In this document: positions 1 to 10,190 of the stretch, piece by piece | Numbering within the stretch: the first letter of the stretch is position 1 | How the letters are laid out: every line of letters starts with the position of its first letter | NCBI GenBank assembly: GCA_039707465.1 | Contig: CM077644.1 | Location: forward strand, 100,549,875 to 100,613,874 | From: Rhabdophis nuchalis | Taxonomy: Eukaryota > Chordata > Lepidosauria > Squamata > Natricidae | Length of the DNA stretch: 64,000 nucleotides | Direction: 5' to 3' | Notes under the pieces: model-generated | The model's input: only the letters and a program-made list of their open reading frames with translations | What the model was told of the DNA's origin: nothing | Database searches by the model: none | Program-made: the position numbers and the translations under genes

Positions 1-1020
1 CATTATTCCAGGAAATATTAGCAATTTTTTCCCAATGAACGTGAATTAAATCCTCCCTCCCCATTAGTTCCAGGTTGTGTATTTCTATAACTGTGTGCCT
101 GAGATAACTCATTGCCCTCGGCATAACAATTTGGCATTGCTGTCTCTTCTGTCACTTGGCTTTGCATCAGACTATATACCAGCGAGGAAAGAAATAAATC
201 CTATGCCATTATCCTAATCAGGAGTGGGAGGAAATGGAAGCAACGGAGAAGGCACCCCGTACTAAGATAGTGATGCTCGATCTTAAACTAAGGATCTACA
301 TTATGCATTAATTGGGAAGCATTATAAAACACAATGTCCTCTCATTTATTTATATCTGCTTTATGCCTCTCTATCCCATTCCACCTTCTACATCCTGCCA
401 GTTCTTTCCATCTGGTTCAAGCCCTTTTCCGCTAGTACCAATTAGAGACCAGAAAAACAAGCTTAGACAGAACTTCATGTATCAGGAAGCAAAATTATAG
501 CAATTGATTTTTATGTCCTTTAGAAGGAAGAATGTTGTCTCCTATCTCAGAGCTACAATTATTCTTTCTCCTTGCTTTCTCAAGCCTCTTGGATTTGCAA
601 AGCTTGGAAGCCAACTGTTGAACTTCTTTTGCTGCTCTGTCTTGAAATGATGCATGCCTCTCCTATTCAGGAAAAGAAAAATGGGAATTTGTGGTGCAAC
701 TTTTTAAAATAGATGCAATCAACCAAGCCAACAATTTAAAATGTTAAAGGACTTTTTCAAAATTTGATGCTGTGGACAAAGGCCAAATATTTATCAAAAG
801 AGACATATCAGCTTGTCACATCAGAAGAAAATAAGAAAAAGATATAGGAGTCATGGTAGAGATACAGAAGACTGTCATCTGAATTGCTAAGGTCAGTCTA
901 GTTTTAATATCTGAAATCTGATGTCAATGGAATAATTCATTTGATTATATCTTCTGTTGGAAAACATCTTCAAAATTTCATCTACTTCTGCAATGGGATA
1001 TAAATCACCAAATATAAATC
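1..1020. other. Unrecognised AT-rich sequence
   Basis: I see no gene, recognisable repeat or long reading frame here. The longest open frame is 62 codons with no familiar motif. Confidence 0.5.
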
Positions 1021-1026
1021 ACCAAA

Positions 1027-1315
1027 TTCTCCAAGGCACCTGGGGGCAGGACAAGAAGCAATGGGTGGAAACTAATCAAGGAGAGAAGCAACTTAGAACT
1101 AAGGAGAAATTTCCTGACAGTTAGAACAATTAACCTCTGGAACAGCTTGCCTCCAGAAGTTGTGAATGCCCCAACCCTGGAAGTCTTTAAAAAGATGTTA
1201 GAGAGCCATTTGTCTGAAATGGTATAAGGTTCCTGCCCACGCAGGGGGTTGGACTAGAAGACCTAGAAGGTCCCTTCCAACTCTGCTATTGTATTGTATT
1301 GTATTGTATTGTAAA
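1027..1315 (+). mobile_element. CR1 LINE, 3' end fragment
   Basis: This is the terminal part of a CR1 non-LTR retrotransposon, 5'-truncated as most CR1 copies are. The frame reads the same C-terminal protein as the copy at 10567-11955 (motif LWNSLPPEVVNAP, then the SHLSEMV end). It is followed by the short 3' UTR containing GGTTGGACTAGAAGACCT and a (TATTG)n tail. The shared 3' end runs in the opposite orientation to the 10.5-kb copy. The family is confident; the exact left boundary is approximate. Confidence 0.9.
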
Positions 1316-1584
1316 TACTGTGGAAAAGAAATTTAGCAGTTGTCTAAGCAGAGAGATTGAAAGAATGAAAGTACATCAATCAGAAATTCTAGAATTGGTT
1401 TCACCTGGAACCTCCTGTGGTTCCATTTTAGTAGATAGTAGATAGCATATACGTACGTGCACAGTGTTGAACCTTCATATATGAGAGTTAAATATGTGGG
1501 AATATGGTTAGAGGAAGGGCACTTCCTCTAACCATAAAGGGGGAAAATTAGAAATATAGTCAATTCAAAGTCCAAAGGAGCATC

Positions 1585-1900
1585 CAGCCAGTTTAAGGTA
1601 TGAAGCTCTAAGAGACCCAGTAATAAGGCCTGACTGCTAGAAACCAGTAGACTGTGAATTCTAGTCTCACCTTAGACACAAAGCCAACTGGGTGACTTTA
1701 GATCAGTCACTGTATCTCAGCCCTGTATAAGATAGTTAGCAAGGTAGAGGGACACTGGTTACAGTTATGATGGTGCACCATTGGAAGACTTGAAAGAGAA
1801 GGTTAGGGATAAAATCATCATGGAGAAAGGCTTTGTAATCAGTAAGAGTCTAAAAGACATGAAGTGATTGAGGTCACCAATCAATCAATGGAATAGTTAA
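1585..1900 (+). mobile_element. tRNA-derived CORE-type SINE, decayed
   Basis: The head keeps the look of a Pol III tRNA-like promoter. It is followed by the core segment reading AACTGGGTGACTTTAGATCAG, the squamate version of the CORE/MIR central domain. The downstream part (GGTGCACCATTGGAAGACTTG and a CAATCAATCAATGG tail) resembles the BovB-like tail seen at 19520-19705. Many substitutions suggest an old copy. Confidence 0.55.
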
Positions 1901-2073
1901 GTAACAAATCACTTTATATCATCAAAATTCTTTAACCAGAAGGGTCTTGTCCTAGGGTGCAATGAGGCATATTAACCTATTTCTTTGAGCATAAACTATG
2001 AAGCTACTAGGTTGCCTAAAAGCTTTTGTAGCTGATACTGAGCATAATTCTGCCCATGTCACAAATGTGCATA

Positions 2074-2467
2074 CAGTTCATCCTCGACTTACAACCATTT
2101 GTTTAGTGACTGTTCAAAGTTAAAATAGCACTGAAAAAGTGACTTATGATGGGAGGTTTTAGACTTACAACCATTGCAGCATCCCAGTGATTACATGATC
2201 TAAATTTGGATGCTTATCAACTTGCATATAGTTACGACAGTTGCAGTGTCCCGGGGTCATGTGATCCCATTTTGTGACCCTGTGATGAGCAAAGTCACTG
2301 AGGAAGCCATATCCACTTAAAAACCATGATAGTAGCTTAACTGCATTGATTCACTTAATAATTGTGGCAGGAAAGATGATAAAATGAAGCAAAATCCATT
2401 TAACTACCGTCTTGCTTAGCAATACAAATTTCGGGCTCAGTTGTAGTCATAAGTTAAGTATTATTTG
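2074..2467. mobile_element. Tigger-like non-autonomous DNA transposon
   Basis: The ends read as degenerate inverted copies of CAGTxxTCCTCGACTTACAACC, and each end is flanked by TA (2072-2073 and 2468-2469). That is the TA target duplication of the Tc1/mariner superfamily. The interior is the same ~400-bp sequence found at 51657-52047 and 59341-59745. It has repeated phrases such as CACTTAATAA and TCATGTGATC and no coding capacity. The resemblance of the ends to Tigger termini is from memory. Confidence 0.7.
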
Positions 2468-2469
2468 TA

Positions 2470-3950
2470 TAGATGCCAGAGCACAGAAAACTTCTGAAAG
2501 GAAAAATGCACCATTTTCTGCAAGGCAAAATGCATCATCTTTCAGTCTGACCCTCTCCACTTAAAAAAAAACCACAATTGAACACCATCCTGACATTCTT
2601 GTTTTACAAAAGAGATATGTCTTAACAACCTTTGCAGATACAAAATTAAACACCAAAAGTACAGCCTTGGGCTTCTGTCATCTTCATAAGGATCAATTCG
2701 GAACTACTGCAAGGTATTTGTCCATAAGCCTCAAAAAGCTCATAGTGGCCACTGTTTTAATTCTCCAAAGATTGTAACACATTTTCCAATGAGGGTTTAG
2801 CAATATCTCAAGAGGAGAAATGAATACAAGTTCCCAGATTATTAGCTCAGAAGGTAATTTTTCCTTTACATATTCGCACAGGTGATCCTCAACATATGAC
2901 CATAATTGAGCCAGAAATTGCAGTTGTAAGTCATTAGGTTGAGGCATCATGTAACCAGGTCTATTTTTTGTGGTGGTCAGTAAACAAATCTGTTTTTCCC
3001 AAAGGGCATTTTTTGCTGGAGATAAGAAGTAAGCCTTGGAAACCAGCAAAAGCATTACAAAAGACAGTGATGAAGTAGGGAGTTGTGGCCATTGTAACTT
3101 CAAAAATGGGTTGTTCATAGCTTTTTTGGGTGGGTGGGTGTCCATAATAACTTTGAATGGCCATTAAGCAACTTATCTGTAGAGCTGTTCCATATGCAAT
3201 AGCTGTATCATTCTGAAACCAACAGTCTTTTTACATCTCCACAATGCTCTGGGTTTTCACCCATCTTTGTATGTAGAACTGATTAACTTTGGAAATTAAT
3301 TAACTCTGCTGTTGTTCCAGAGGAAATGCAGCACAAGTAGATAGGACCTCATCCTTCATCACACGATCTGGATCCTTTGATTCACTTTAGAATCAAAGAC
3401 AGTGTGTGTTGTTTTCTAACATTCCCTGGATGCTTTCACAAAGTGGGTTTCCCCATTCATATGCAGCAGCAGGACTGGAAGTGGGAGGAAAAAATATTTT
3501 TAAGCTTCTACTTTTAGTGCTCCTCTGTTGACCAGCCTGAAGGAGTAACGGCTACCACAAGAGGGAGAAAATTTAAAGGGAACATAACAAACAAAAAATG
3601 CCTCTTGAGGAAGCCACTGGCTATGAAGAAGACACATCATAATCAGGTGAGCCATATTAAGCCTATTTAGTGGATCCGATAATTTTGCTGGCAATAAGAA
3701 GTAATGAAACACCCTTTTTCCAAATATACTCCATCCTCAACTATGCTCCAAGAAATATTTTATTATTTGACATTGACAGGTTCTCCCCCTCCCAAAAAAA
3801 ATCCTATGGAGGAGGAACTGATAAAGAAAAACAACTCCCCTTCCATTCCAAGCTATAGAAGATTGTGCTGGATTGAAGGGCAATCAACAGAGGAACCTCT
3901 TTAAATACAATTCTTGCTCTTTGAATGCACTCTTGACCAGTAATGGTTTT
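2470..3950. other. Mostly unrecognised sequence
   Basis: About 1.5 kb with no supported gene. A 150-codon minus-strand frame (2693-3145) shows no known domain. A short stretch near 2880-2965 (CCTCAACATATGACCATAATTGAG) looks like a degraded end of the Tigger-like family at 2074-2467. Confidence 0.5.
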
Positions 3951-3954
3951 CTCT

Positions 3955-4110
3955 TACCTTGGCTACCAGTTTGGAACTGGGAGCACTCGTGCGGTGCTTC
4001 TGCACATGCACAGAATCGTCTGCGCATATGCAGAGCATCCGTGATGATGTCTGGGCAGGTGGGCAGAGCCTCCCACCGTTGCCACTACCAGCTCGTCTGA
4101 ACGGGGGCAA
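3955..4110. mobile_element. Possible hAT-related internal fragment
   Basis: The segment has recurring CGCATATGCAGAGC and TGCACATGCACAGAA blocks and a GGGCAGGTGGGCAGAGCC motif. I associate these with GC-rich interiors of squamate hAT elements. No termini or target duplication are visible, so this is a weak assignment. Confidence 0.3.
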
Positions 4111-4182
4111 ACTGGCAGAATATCACCTCTGCTCTTGACCAAAAGTAATTGGATAGGGCATTGTTGGTGAATTAGTCTACAC

Positions 4183-4317
4183 CAGGGGTCTGCAAAGTCA
4201 GCTCTTTTAAGACTGGTGGACTTCAACTCCCAGAATTCCCCAGCCAGCTATGCTGGCTAGGGAACTCTGGGAGTTGAAGTCCACCAGTCTTAAAAGAGCC
4301 GACTTTGCAGACCCCTG
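4183..4317. mobile_element. Foldback hAT MITE with 8-bp target duplication
   Basis: This 135-bp element is almost one long hairpin. The left arm begins CAGGGGTCTGCAAAGTC and the right arm ends with its complement. The arms continue inward through the CTTCAACTCCCAGA block to a short centre. It is flanked by a perfect 8-bp duplication, GTCTACAC, at 4175-4182 and 4318-4325. The CAGGGG terminus and 8-bp duplication are hAT hallmarks. There is no coding capacity, so mobilisation would have needed a transposase in trans. Confidence 0.93.
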
Positions 4318-4325
4318 GTCTACAC

Positions 4326-4630
4326 CAATGGTAGTCAACCTGGTCCCTACTGCCCACTAGTGGGCGTTCCACCTTTCATGGTGGGTGGTAGGGGTTTTGT
4401 AGGGGTTTTCACTTGCTGAAAAACTGACATAAAACATGATAGGTCTTAAAGAGGGCAATGTAAAGGCAGTATTAACGTGGTTAATGCTGCTTTACATAAC
4501 TACATCTCATTTCAAGAAGCTCAAATTAAGATATTTATAGCTCCTCGGCTCCTGCTTTGTCTATGCAGTAATATCCCCCCAGTGGCCAATTGTTTGTGAG
4601 GCCACTGACAAAAGGACAAGCTCTCTGAAG
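4326..4630. mobile_element. Probable partial hAT element
   Basis: Immediately after the foldback MITE the sequence GGTAGTCAACCTGGTCCCTA and a CCCACTAGTGGGCG palindrome resemble the left part of a common squamate hAT family. No right terminus or target duplication is visible. The right limit is approximate. Confidence 0.35.
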
Positions 4631-4859
4631 GGCAGGAACCCTTTTAAAATGAATTTGTGTGTCCTTGTTTCTCAACATCTTGCATGAGGAAATAAAAAGG
4701 AACCACAGTCACAAATGGGTAATAAAACAAAATGACCATATTTCTATTTATCTAAGATGGCCTGTAAAAGGTAGCCAAGTGGATTAATTCCCATGGTAAT
4801 GCAATAATTTAAATCTAAAATGGATTATCAAGTAGAAGAGAACATCTGTAGCTCAGGGT

Positions 4860-5890
4860 TGAACTGAGGTCTCCTTGGTGCTGTCTGAGCTTGGATGTTT
4901 GCTTGCAGATGTTTCATTATCTAACCAGGTAACATCATCAATGCTTGTAAGGATTTTTTCTCCTTGTTTTTTGGGGTTAATAGGTCTCTTTTGAATGGTG
5001 TGTAAATGTAGCTTATCTCTATATGTCTATTGATGGCTGGTTTGTTCTGCCAAATTCCAGGAATTCCCTGCATTTTTTGATTCAGCTTGATCAAAAATGC
5101 TCACAGTTTCCCAGTGGGCACTATGGTTGAGTCTGTCCATGTGTTGTGATATTAAGGTGTTTTCATTATGTCTGCTTTGTTGATATTCATGGTTGTACTT
5201 TGCTAGTCTGTCCTACATTGCAACTGTTACAGCCCTTATACTGTACGTTATAGATGATTCTTGATTTTTATTCTTGAGTTACTATATCTTTTGGTACTAT
5301 ATCTTAAGATGTTTTACAGGAGGTTAGTTGATTTGTGTGCTACAGTGATGTTGTGTGGTTGTAATAGCCTTTGGTTGTTTCTAAGACTTCTTGATGTATT
5401 ATTTTTAAACAACTTTTTTTCCATATAACTTTATTAAAACAAATGCCTGACCACTCAAACCACTATAGCACAACAAATATAAGATATGAAAAGAATAACA
5501 TTTGAATAAAAAAAATGTGAGGAAATTGATGGAAGTTTGACATTCAAACAAAACAGTCATTAATAGACACATAGAGATGAACCACATTTACATACCATTC
5601 AAAAGAAATCTATTAACCAAAAATTGGGCAGCAAAATGCTTACAAGCATTGATGATGTTACCTGGTTAGATAATGAAACATCTGCACACAAATAGTACTT
5701 GCGAATGCCCAGATAAGTCAATAATCAACAAGAAAACAATGCCCTAATCAAGGAACTACCAAGGAGAAAACCACACACCTAAAGGGGACTAGTAGAACAA
5801 GCATTGTATCAATGGATACAGGGAGTAAATCTCACACTACCATTGAAGATTTTTCCCAGATGGGTAATGAAACATGTTCAAGCAAATAAC
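4860..5890. mobile_element. Two opposed Penelope-like element fragments (tentative)
   Basis: On the minus strand of 5240-4860 a decayed frame contains HSAHWETVSIFDQAESKNA. This resembles the C-terminal region of GIY-YIG-bearing Penelope-like retroelements as I remember them. Its end, with GATGATGTTACCTGGTTAG, recurs in the opposite orientation at 5588-5700, so the two pieces form an inverted pair. Opposed terminal copies are common for Penelope-like elements. Stops and frameshifts make it a relic. The class is an inference; the inverted duplication is seen directly. Confidence 0.45.
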
Positions 5891-5899
5891 TAAGTTTAA

Positions 5900-6650
5900 A
5901 GACAGCCATCTGACTTCCATTCTATAATGGATAGTTAAAATGTTGACAGTTGACTGTCAACAGGAGCTCATTATGGCTTCAAACTATTAAAATTCACTGC
6001 AGAAATTTTTTAAGAAATATACAAAAGAATATCAGTGAGCCGATTTTCAAAGCTTAAGTACTGGGATAGAAAGTGAAAATGCATGCCCAAGATAAATTTC
6101 CCCTACTTCCACTCCAAAGTTATTTTTCTCTTTTCTTCTTAAAACTGAAAAGCAAGTCAAGTAAAGTATATAAGCCACTTGAAATGATTCTGGGCTTATA
6201 CTTCCTGATTCAGCATAAACTAATCTGAATCACCGGCTCTTTTTTTTAAAGATATTAGTTGTACCACATTTAACTAGAATGTCACTAAAAGGTAGGCATC
6301 TTTAAATTCTCTACATAGTGGTGAAGAAAAATAAAACATCTATAAGCGGTAGGGGTAATCTGAATACACATACTGTGTATAGCTTGATCTGAAACAAACT
6401 CCACTTTGAGCATAATTCTGCATCATCAACAAATTGTTATTATAGCTCTAGAGTAGCACAAATAATTCTGCAAGTTTCTGGTATTTGGGGAGAAGGGAAA
6501 GAGTACAGCACTATTTTAAAGACAAGTTAATAATAAAAGTTCTAGATCTAACTTTTAAATATTAGATGTCCTTATAAAATTACGTATCTTCTCTGTTCCT
6601 GCAGTAAGGCATGCATGATGTTTATGAATTCTCTTGTAAGACAGTAGAGG
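5900..6650. other. Unrecognised AT-rich sequence
   Basis: I see no gene or identifiable repeat in this stretch. Confidence 0.5.
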
Positions 6651-6654
6651 AGGA

Positions 6655-7147
6655 TAATACATGTGTGTGTGTGTTACGTTTTTGAGCTGATTAATACGTA
6701 ACACACATATAAAAAAAATTACACAACGGAACTAATAGCTTTTTGTCTGCATGGTCTCTGGTGATGAGCCGAAAGACAGAAAAGGAGAGCAGTATGCTTT
6801 CTCCCTTAATTGGGGCTTAACATCCGGTATCCCTGATACATCAGCCAATTTACAGGACTCTTAAATGAGAGAATATTATCACAGCTCCTGTTCAAGGGTT
6901 CCTTTAAGGGGAGGAGACTTAACATCATCCCTCTCTGCCCTTGAACAGGAGCTGTGATAATATTCTCTCATTTAAGAGTCCTGTAAATTGGCTGATGCAT
7001 CAGGGATACCGGATAGCTCAAGGCATAGAGAGGCTTGCCTCATATGCTGGAGGGCACCGGTTCAAATCCCAGTAGAAGGAGTATGGCCAGCTGAAGAAGG
7101 CTAATAAGCCTGAAATGAATCCATCCTGGTCTCTTTATTTTCAGCCC
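6655..7147. repeat. Diverged units of the tRNA-headed satellite family with palindrome
   Basis: Pieces of the same family as the 347-bp array are present in disordered arrangement. They include the GAGCTGATTAATA segment, the GATGAGCCGAAAGACAG segment, and a tRNA-like head around 7013-7075 with B-box-like GGTTCAAATCCC. A near-perfect palindrome occupies 6822-7014 (see separate entry). Confidence 0.75.
6822..7014. repeat. 77-bp-arm inverted repeat
   Basis: Arms 6822-6898 and 6938-7014 are reverse complements with one visible mismatch (GATACATCAG against GATGCATCAG). A 39-bp spacer separates them. The arms span a unit boundary of the satellite family, which suggests an inverted duplication rather than an ordinary transposon end. 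Confidence 0.92.
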
Positions 7148-7303
7148 TTAAAAATCTAACACATATCTAAAAAAAATGTCACACAGCAGTAATCTAATTG
7201 GTTCTCTGTCTGGATGATCTCTGGGTTGAGTCGAAGGGCAGAGAGGGATGACGTTAAGTCTCCTCCCCTTAAAGGGACCCTTGAACAGGAGCTGTGATAA
7301 TAT

Positions 7304-7347
<44 letters not shown>

Positions 7348-7361
7348 ATATTATCACAGCT
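7148..7361. repeat. Diverged satellite unit ending in a (TA)n palindrome
   Basis: It carries the same order of blocks as the inverted 347-bp units (ACACATATCTAAA, TCTCTGTCTGGATGATCTCT, GGTTGAGTCGAAGG) with many differences. It ends in a palindrome at 7290-7361, where 21-bp arms reading AGCTGTGATAATATTCTCTCA flank about 30 bp of (TA)n. Confidence 0.8.
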
Positions 7362-7367
7362 ATATAT

Positions 7368-8780
7368 GAAGTGGATATATTGTTACAGCTTCCTGTTAGG
7401 CCTATTCAAGGGAGGAGACAAACTTGTCATCCTTCTCTGTCCTTCGACTCAACCTAGAGACCATCCAGACAGAGACCTATTAAATTGCTGCTGTCTTTTT
7501 AGATATGTGTTAAATTTCTTTAAGGGATGATTAATAATAATTAATTAAGAGACCAGGATGGATCCATTTCGGGCTCCTTAGCCCTCGTCAGCTGGCCATA
7601 CTTTCCCTACAGGGATTTGAACTGGTGCTCTCCAGCATTCGAAGCAGGCTTCTCTATGCCTTGAGCTAACCAGTTTCCCTGATTACATCATCCTTTCTAC
7701 AGGACTTTATTGATGAAGTGGATATATTGTTACAGCTTCCTGTTAGGCCTATTCAAGGGAGGAGACAAACTTGTCATCCTTCTCTGTCCTTCGACTCAAC
7801 CTAGAGACCATCCAGACAGAGACCTATTAAATTGCTGCTGTCTTTTTAGATATGTGTTAAATTTCTTTAAGGGATGATTAATAATAATTAATTAAGAGAC
7901 CAGGATGGATCCATTTCGGGCTCCTTAGCCCTCGTCAGCTGGCCATACTTTCCCTACAGGGATTTGAACTGGTGCTCTCCAGCATTCGAAGCAGGCTTCT
8001 CTATGCCTTGAGCTAACCAGTTTCCCTGATTACATCATCCTTTCTACAGGACTTTATTGATGAAGTGGATATATTGTTACAGCTTCCTGTTAGGCCTATT
8101 CAAGGGAGGAGACAAACTTGTCATCCTTCTCTGTCCTTCGACTCAACCTAGAGACCATCCAGACAGAGACCTATTAAATTGCTGCTGTCTTTTTAGATAT
8201 GTGTTAAATTTCTTTAAGGGATGATTAATAATAATTAATTAAGAGACCAGGATGGATCCATTTCGGGCTCCTTAGCCCTCGTCAGCTGGCCATACTTTCC
8301 CTACAGGGATTTGAACTGGTGCTCTCCAGCATTCGAAGCAGGCTTCTCTATGCCTTGAGCTAACCAGTTTCCCTGATTACATCATCCTTTCTACAGGACT
8401 TTATTGATGAAGTGGATATATTGTTACAGCTTCCTGTTAGGCCTATTCAAGGGAGGAGACAAACTTGTCATCCTTCTCTGTCCTTCGACTCAACCTAGAG
8501 ACCATCCAGACAGAGACCTATTAAATTGCTGCTGTCTTTTTAGATATGTGTTAAATTTCTTTAAGGGATGATTAATAATAATTAATTAAGAGACCAGGAT
8601 GGATCCATTTCGGGCTCCTTAGCCCTCGTCAGCTGGCCATACTTTCCCTACAGGGATTTGAACTGGTGCTCTCCAGCATTCGAAGCAGGCTTCTCTATGC
8701 CTTGAGCTAACCAGTTTCCCTGATTACATCATCCTTTCTACAGGACTTTATTGATGAAGTGGATATATTGTTACAGCTTC
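7368..8780 (-). repeat. 347-bp tandem repeat array, four copies plus partial
   Basis: The unit start GAAGTGGATATATTG occurs at 7368, 7715, 8062, 8409 and 8756, an exact spacing of 347 bp. The four complete units look identical by eye, and the fifth stops after about 25 bp at an inversion. On the minus strand each unit contains a tRNA-like head: TGGTTAGCTCAAGGCATAG matches an A box and AGTTCAAATCCC a B box. The head is followed by a body with CCCGAAATGGATCC. The array therefore looks like a satellite grown from a tRNA-derived SINE-like unit. Identity between copies implies very recent amplification or homogenisation. An assembly artefact should be excluded. Confidence 0.95.
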
Positions 8781-9523
8781 CATCCTGGTCTCTTAATTAA
8801 TTATTATTAATCATCCCTTAAAGAAATTTAACACATATCTAAAAAGACAGCAGCAATTTAATAGGTCTCTGTCTGGATGGTCTCTAGGTTGAGTCGAAGG
8901 ACAGAGAAGGATGACAAGTTTGTCTCCTCCCTTGAATAGGCCTAACAGGAAGCTGTAACAATATATCCACTTCATCAATAAAGTCCTGTAGAAAGGATGA
9001 TGTAATCAGGGAAACTGGTTAGCTCAAGGCATAGAGAAGCCTGCTTCGAATGCTGGAGAGCACCAGTTCAAATCCCTGTAGGGAAAGTATGGCCAGCTGA
9101 CGAGGGCTAAGGAGCCCGAAATGGATCCATCCTGGTCTCTTAATTAATTATTATTAATCATCCCTTAAAGAAATTTAACACATATCTAAAAAGACAGCAG
9201 CAATTTAATAGGTCTCTGTCTGGATGGTCTCTAGGTTGAGTCGAAGGACAGAGAAGGATGACAAGTTTGTCTCCTCCCTTGAATAGGCCTAACAGGAAGC
9301 TGTAACAATATATCCACTTCATCAATAAAGTCCTGTAGAAAGGATGATGTAATCAGGGAAACTGGTTAGCTCAAGGCATAGAGAAGCCTGCTTCGAATGC
9401 TGGAGAGCACCAGTTCAAATCCCTGTAGGGAAAGTATGGCCAGCTGACGAGGGCTAAGGAGCCCGAAATGGATCCATCCTGGTCTCTTAATTAATTATTA
9501 TTAATCATCCCTTAAAGAAATTT

Positions 9524-9527
<4 letters not shown>
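8781..9527 (+). repeat. 347-bp units in inverted orientation (2.15 copies)
   Basis: The unit start CATCCTGGTCTCTTAATT occurs at 8781, 9128 and 9475, again 347 bp apart. These units are the reverse complement of those at 7368-8780. Arms 7855-8601 and 8781-9527 appear identical over 747 bp with a 179-bp spacer, so the locus is a large potential cruciform. The tRNA-like head is on the plus strand here (for example 9009-9082). The junction CAGCTTCCATCCTGG shows about 3 bp of shared sequence between the joined ends. The last copy breaks off in (TA)n. Confidence 0.95.

Positions 9528-9564
<37 letters not shown>
9528..9564. repeat. (TA)n microsatellite
   Basis: Pure TA dinucleotides begin exactly where the third inverted 347-bp unit stops. 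Confidence 0.95.
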
Positions 9565-9567
<3 letters not shown>

Positions 9568-9801
9568 AGTTTTATGAGCTGATCAATAAATTAATTAGAA
9601 GAGACCAGGATAGATCTATTTCGAGCTTATTAGCTCTCATCAGCTGGCCATACCCCATACACACATATCTAAAATATTATACAACGTAATTCTTGGCTTG
9701 CTGTTTGGATGGTCTCTAGCGATGAGCCGATGAGCAGTAAAGGAAACAGTGTGTTTCCTCCCTGAATTGGGGCCTAATAACAGGTTGTTGTGAAACAATT
9801 A

Positions 9802-9802
<1 letters not shown>
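9565..9802. repeat. Partial unit of the related ~332-bp family
   Basis: Contains GAGCTGATCAATAAATTAA, a GATAGATCTATTTCGAGC segment and a GCGATGAGCCGATGAGCAG segment in the same order as the units at 10191 and 47565, but the tRNA-like head is missing. The family is clearly related to the 347-bp unit (AGATCTATCCTAGTCTC against GGATCCATCCTGGTCTC) and is more diverged between copies. Confidence 0.75.

Positions 9803-9803
<1 letters not shown>

Positions 9804-9862
<59 letters not shown>
9804..9862. repeat. (TA)n microsatellite
   Basis: About 59 bp of uninterrupted TA dinucleotides, followed by smaller inverted repeats around CACCCGCGAAAAC and GTTTTCGTAG (about 9910-9962). Confidence 0.95.
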
Positions 9863-9865
<3 letters not shown>

Positions 9866-9970
9866 GGTCTTTGGTATATATATATATGTAGGTCTTTGGA
9901 CCTACATACCAACACCCGCGAAAACCTCAGAATATATATGTTTTCGTAGATTTTCACGGGTGTAGGTATG

Positions 9971-10163
9971 CTGGCATTGCTGGCTTTGGGGATTTTCCCA
10001 TGTATATAGCATGGAGATGTTATTGCAACGTTTCAGCAAGATCTCACTTGCCATCATTAGGCAGGCTTCTGTCTGTGACTGTCACAGTGAGATCTTGCCG
10101 AAACATTGCAATAACATCTCCATGCTATATACACGGGAAAATCCCCAAAGCCAGCAATGCCAG
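9971..10163. repeat. 78-bp-arm inverted repeat
   Basis: Arms 9971-10048 and 10086-10163 are reverse complements with three visible mismatches, separated by 37 bp. The arm begins CTGGCATTGCTGGCTTTGGG. It is not part of the 347-bp unit as I read it. It lies between a (TA)n and a (TG)n tract. Confidence 0.9.
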
Positions 10164-10168
10164 TATAT

Positions 10169-10190
10169 GTGTGTGTGTGTGTGTGTGTGT
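10169..10190. repeat. (TG)n microsatellite
   Basis: A short (TG)n run that leads into the TTAGGTTTTGAGCTGATG start of the next ~332-bp family unit. Other copies carry a shorter TGTGTGTTA at this place. Confidence 0.9.

Noticed and set aside
2693..3145. 150-codon minus-strand open frame
   Set aside because: No recognisable domain, no splice or promoter context, and part of it overlaps sequence resembling a Tigger-like repeat.
7148..7530. Two frames both reading MIIFSHIYIYIYIYIYERILSQL
   Set aside because: They are the two strands of the (TA)n palindrome at 7290-7361, not proteins.
9009..9082. Possible tRNA gene
   Set aside because: It has A- and B-box-like blocks but is the head of a tandem repeat unit, does not fold as a clean cloverleaf by eye, and recurs in every unit. 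The same applies to heads near 7050, 10320, 47900 and 48250.
7368..9527. CRISPR-like array
   Set aside because: The 347-bp units are contiguous with no unique spacers, and the window is vertebrate.
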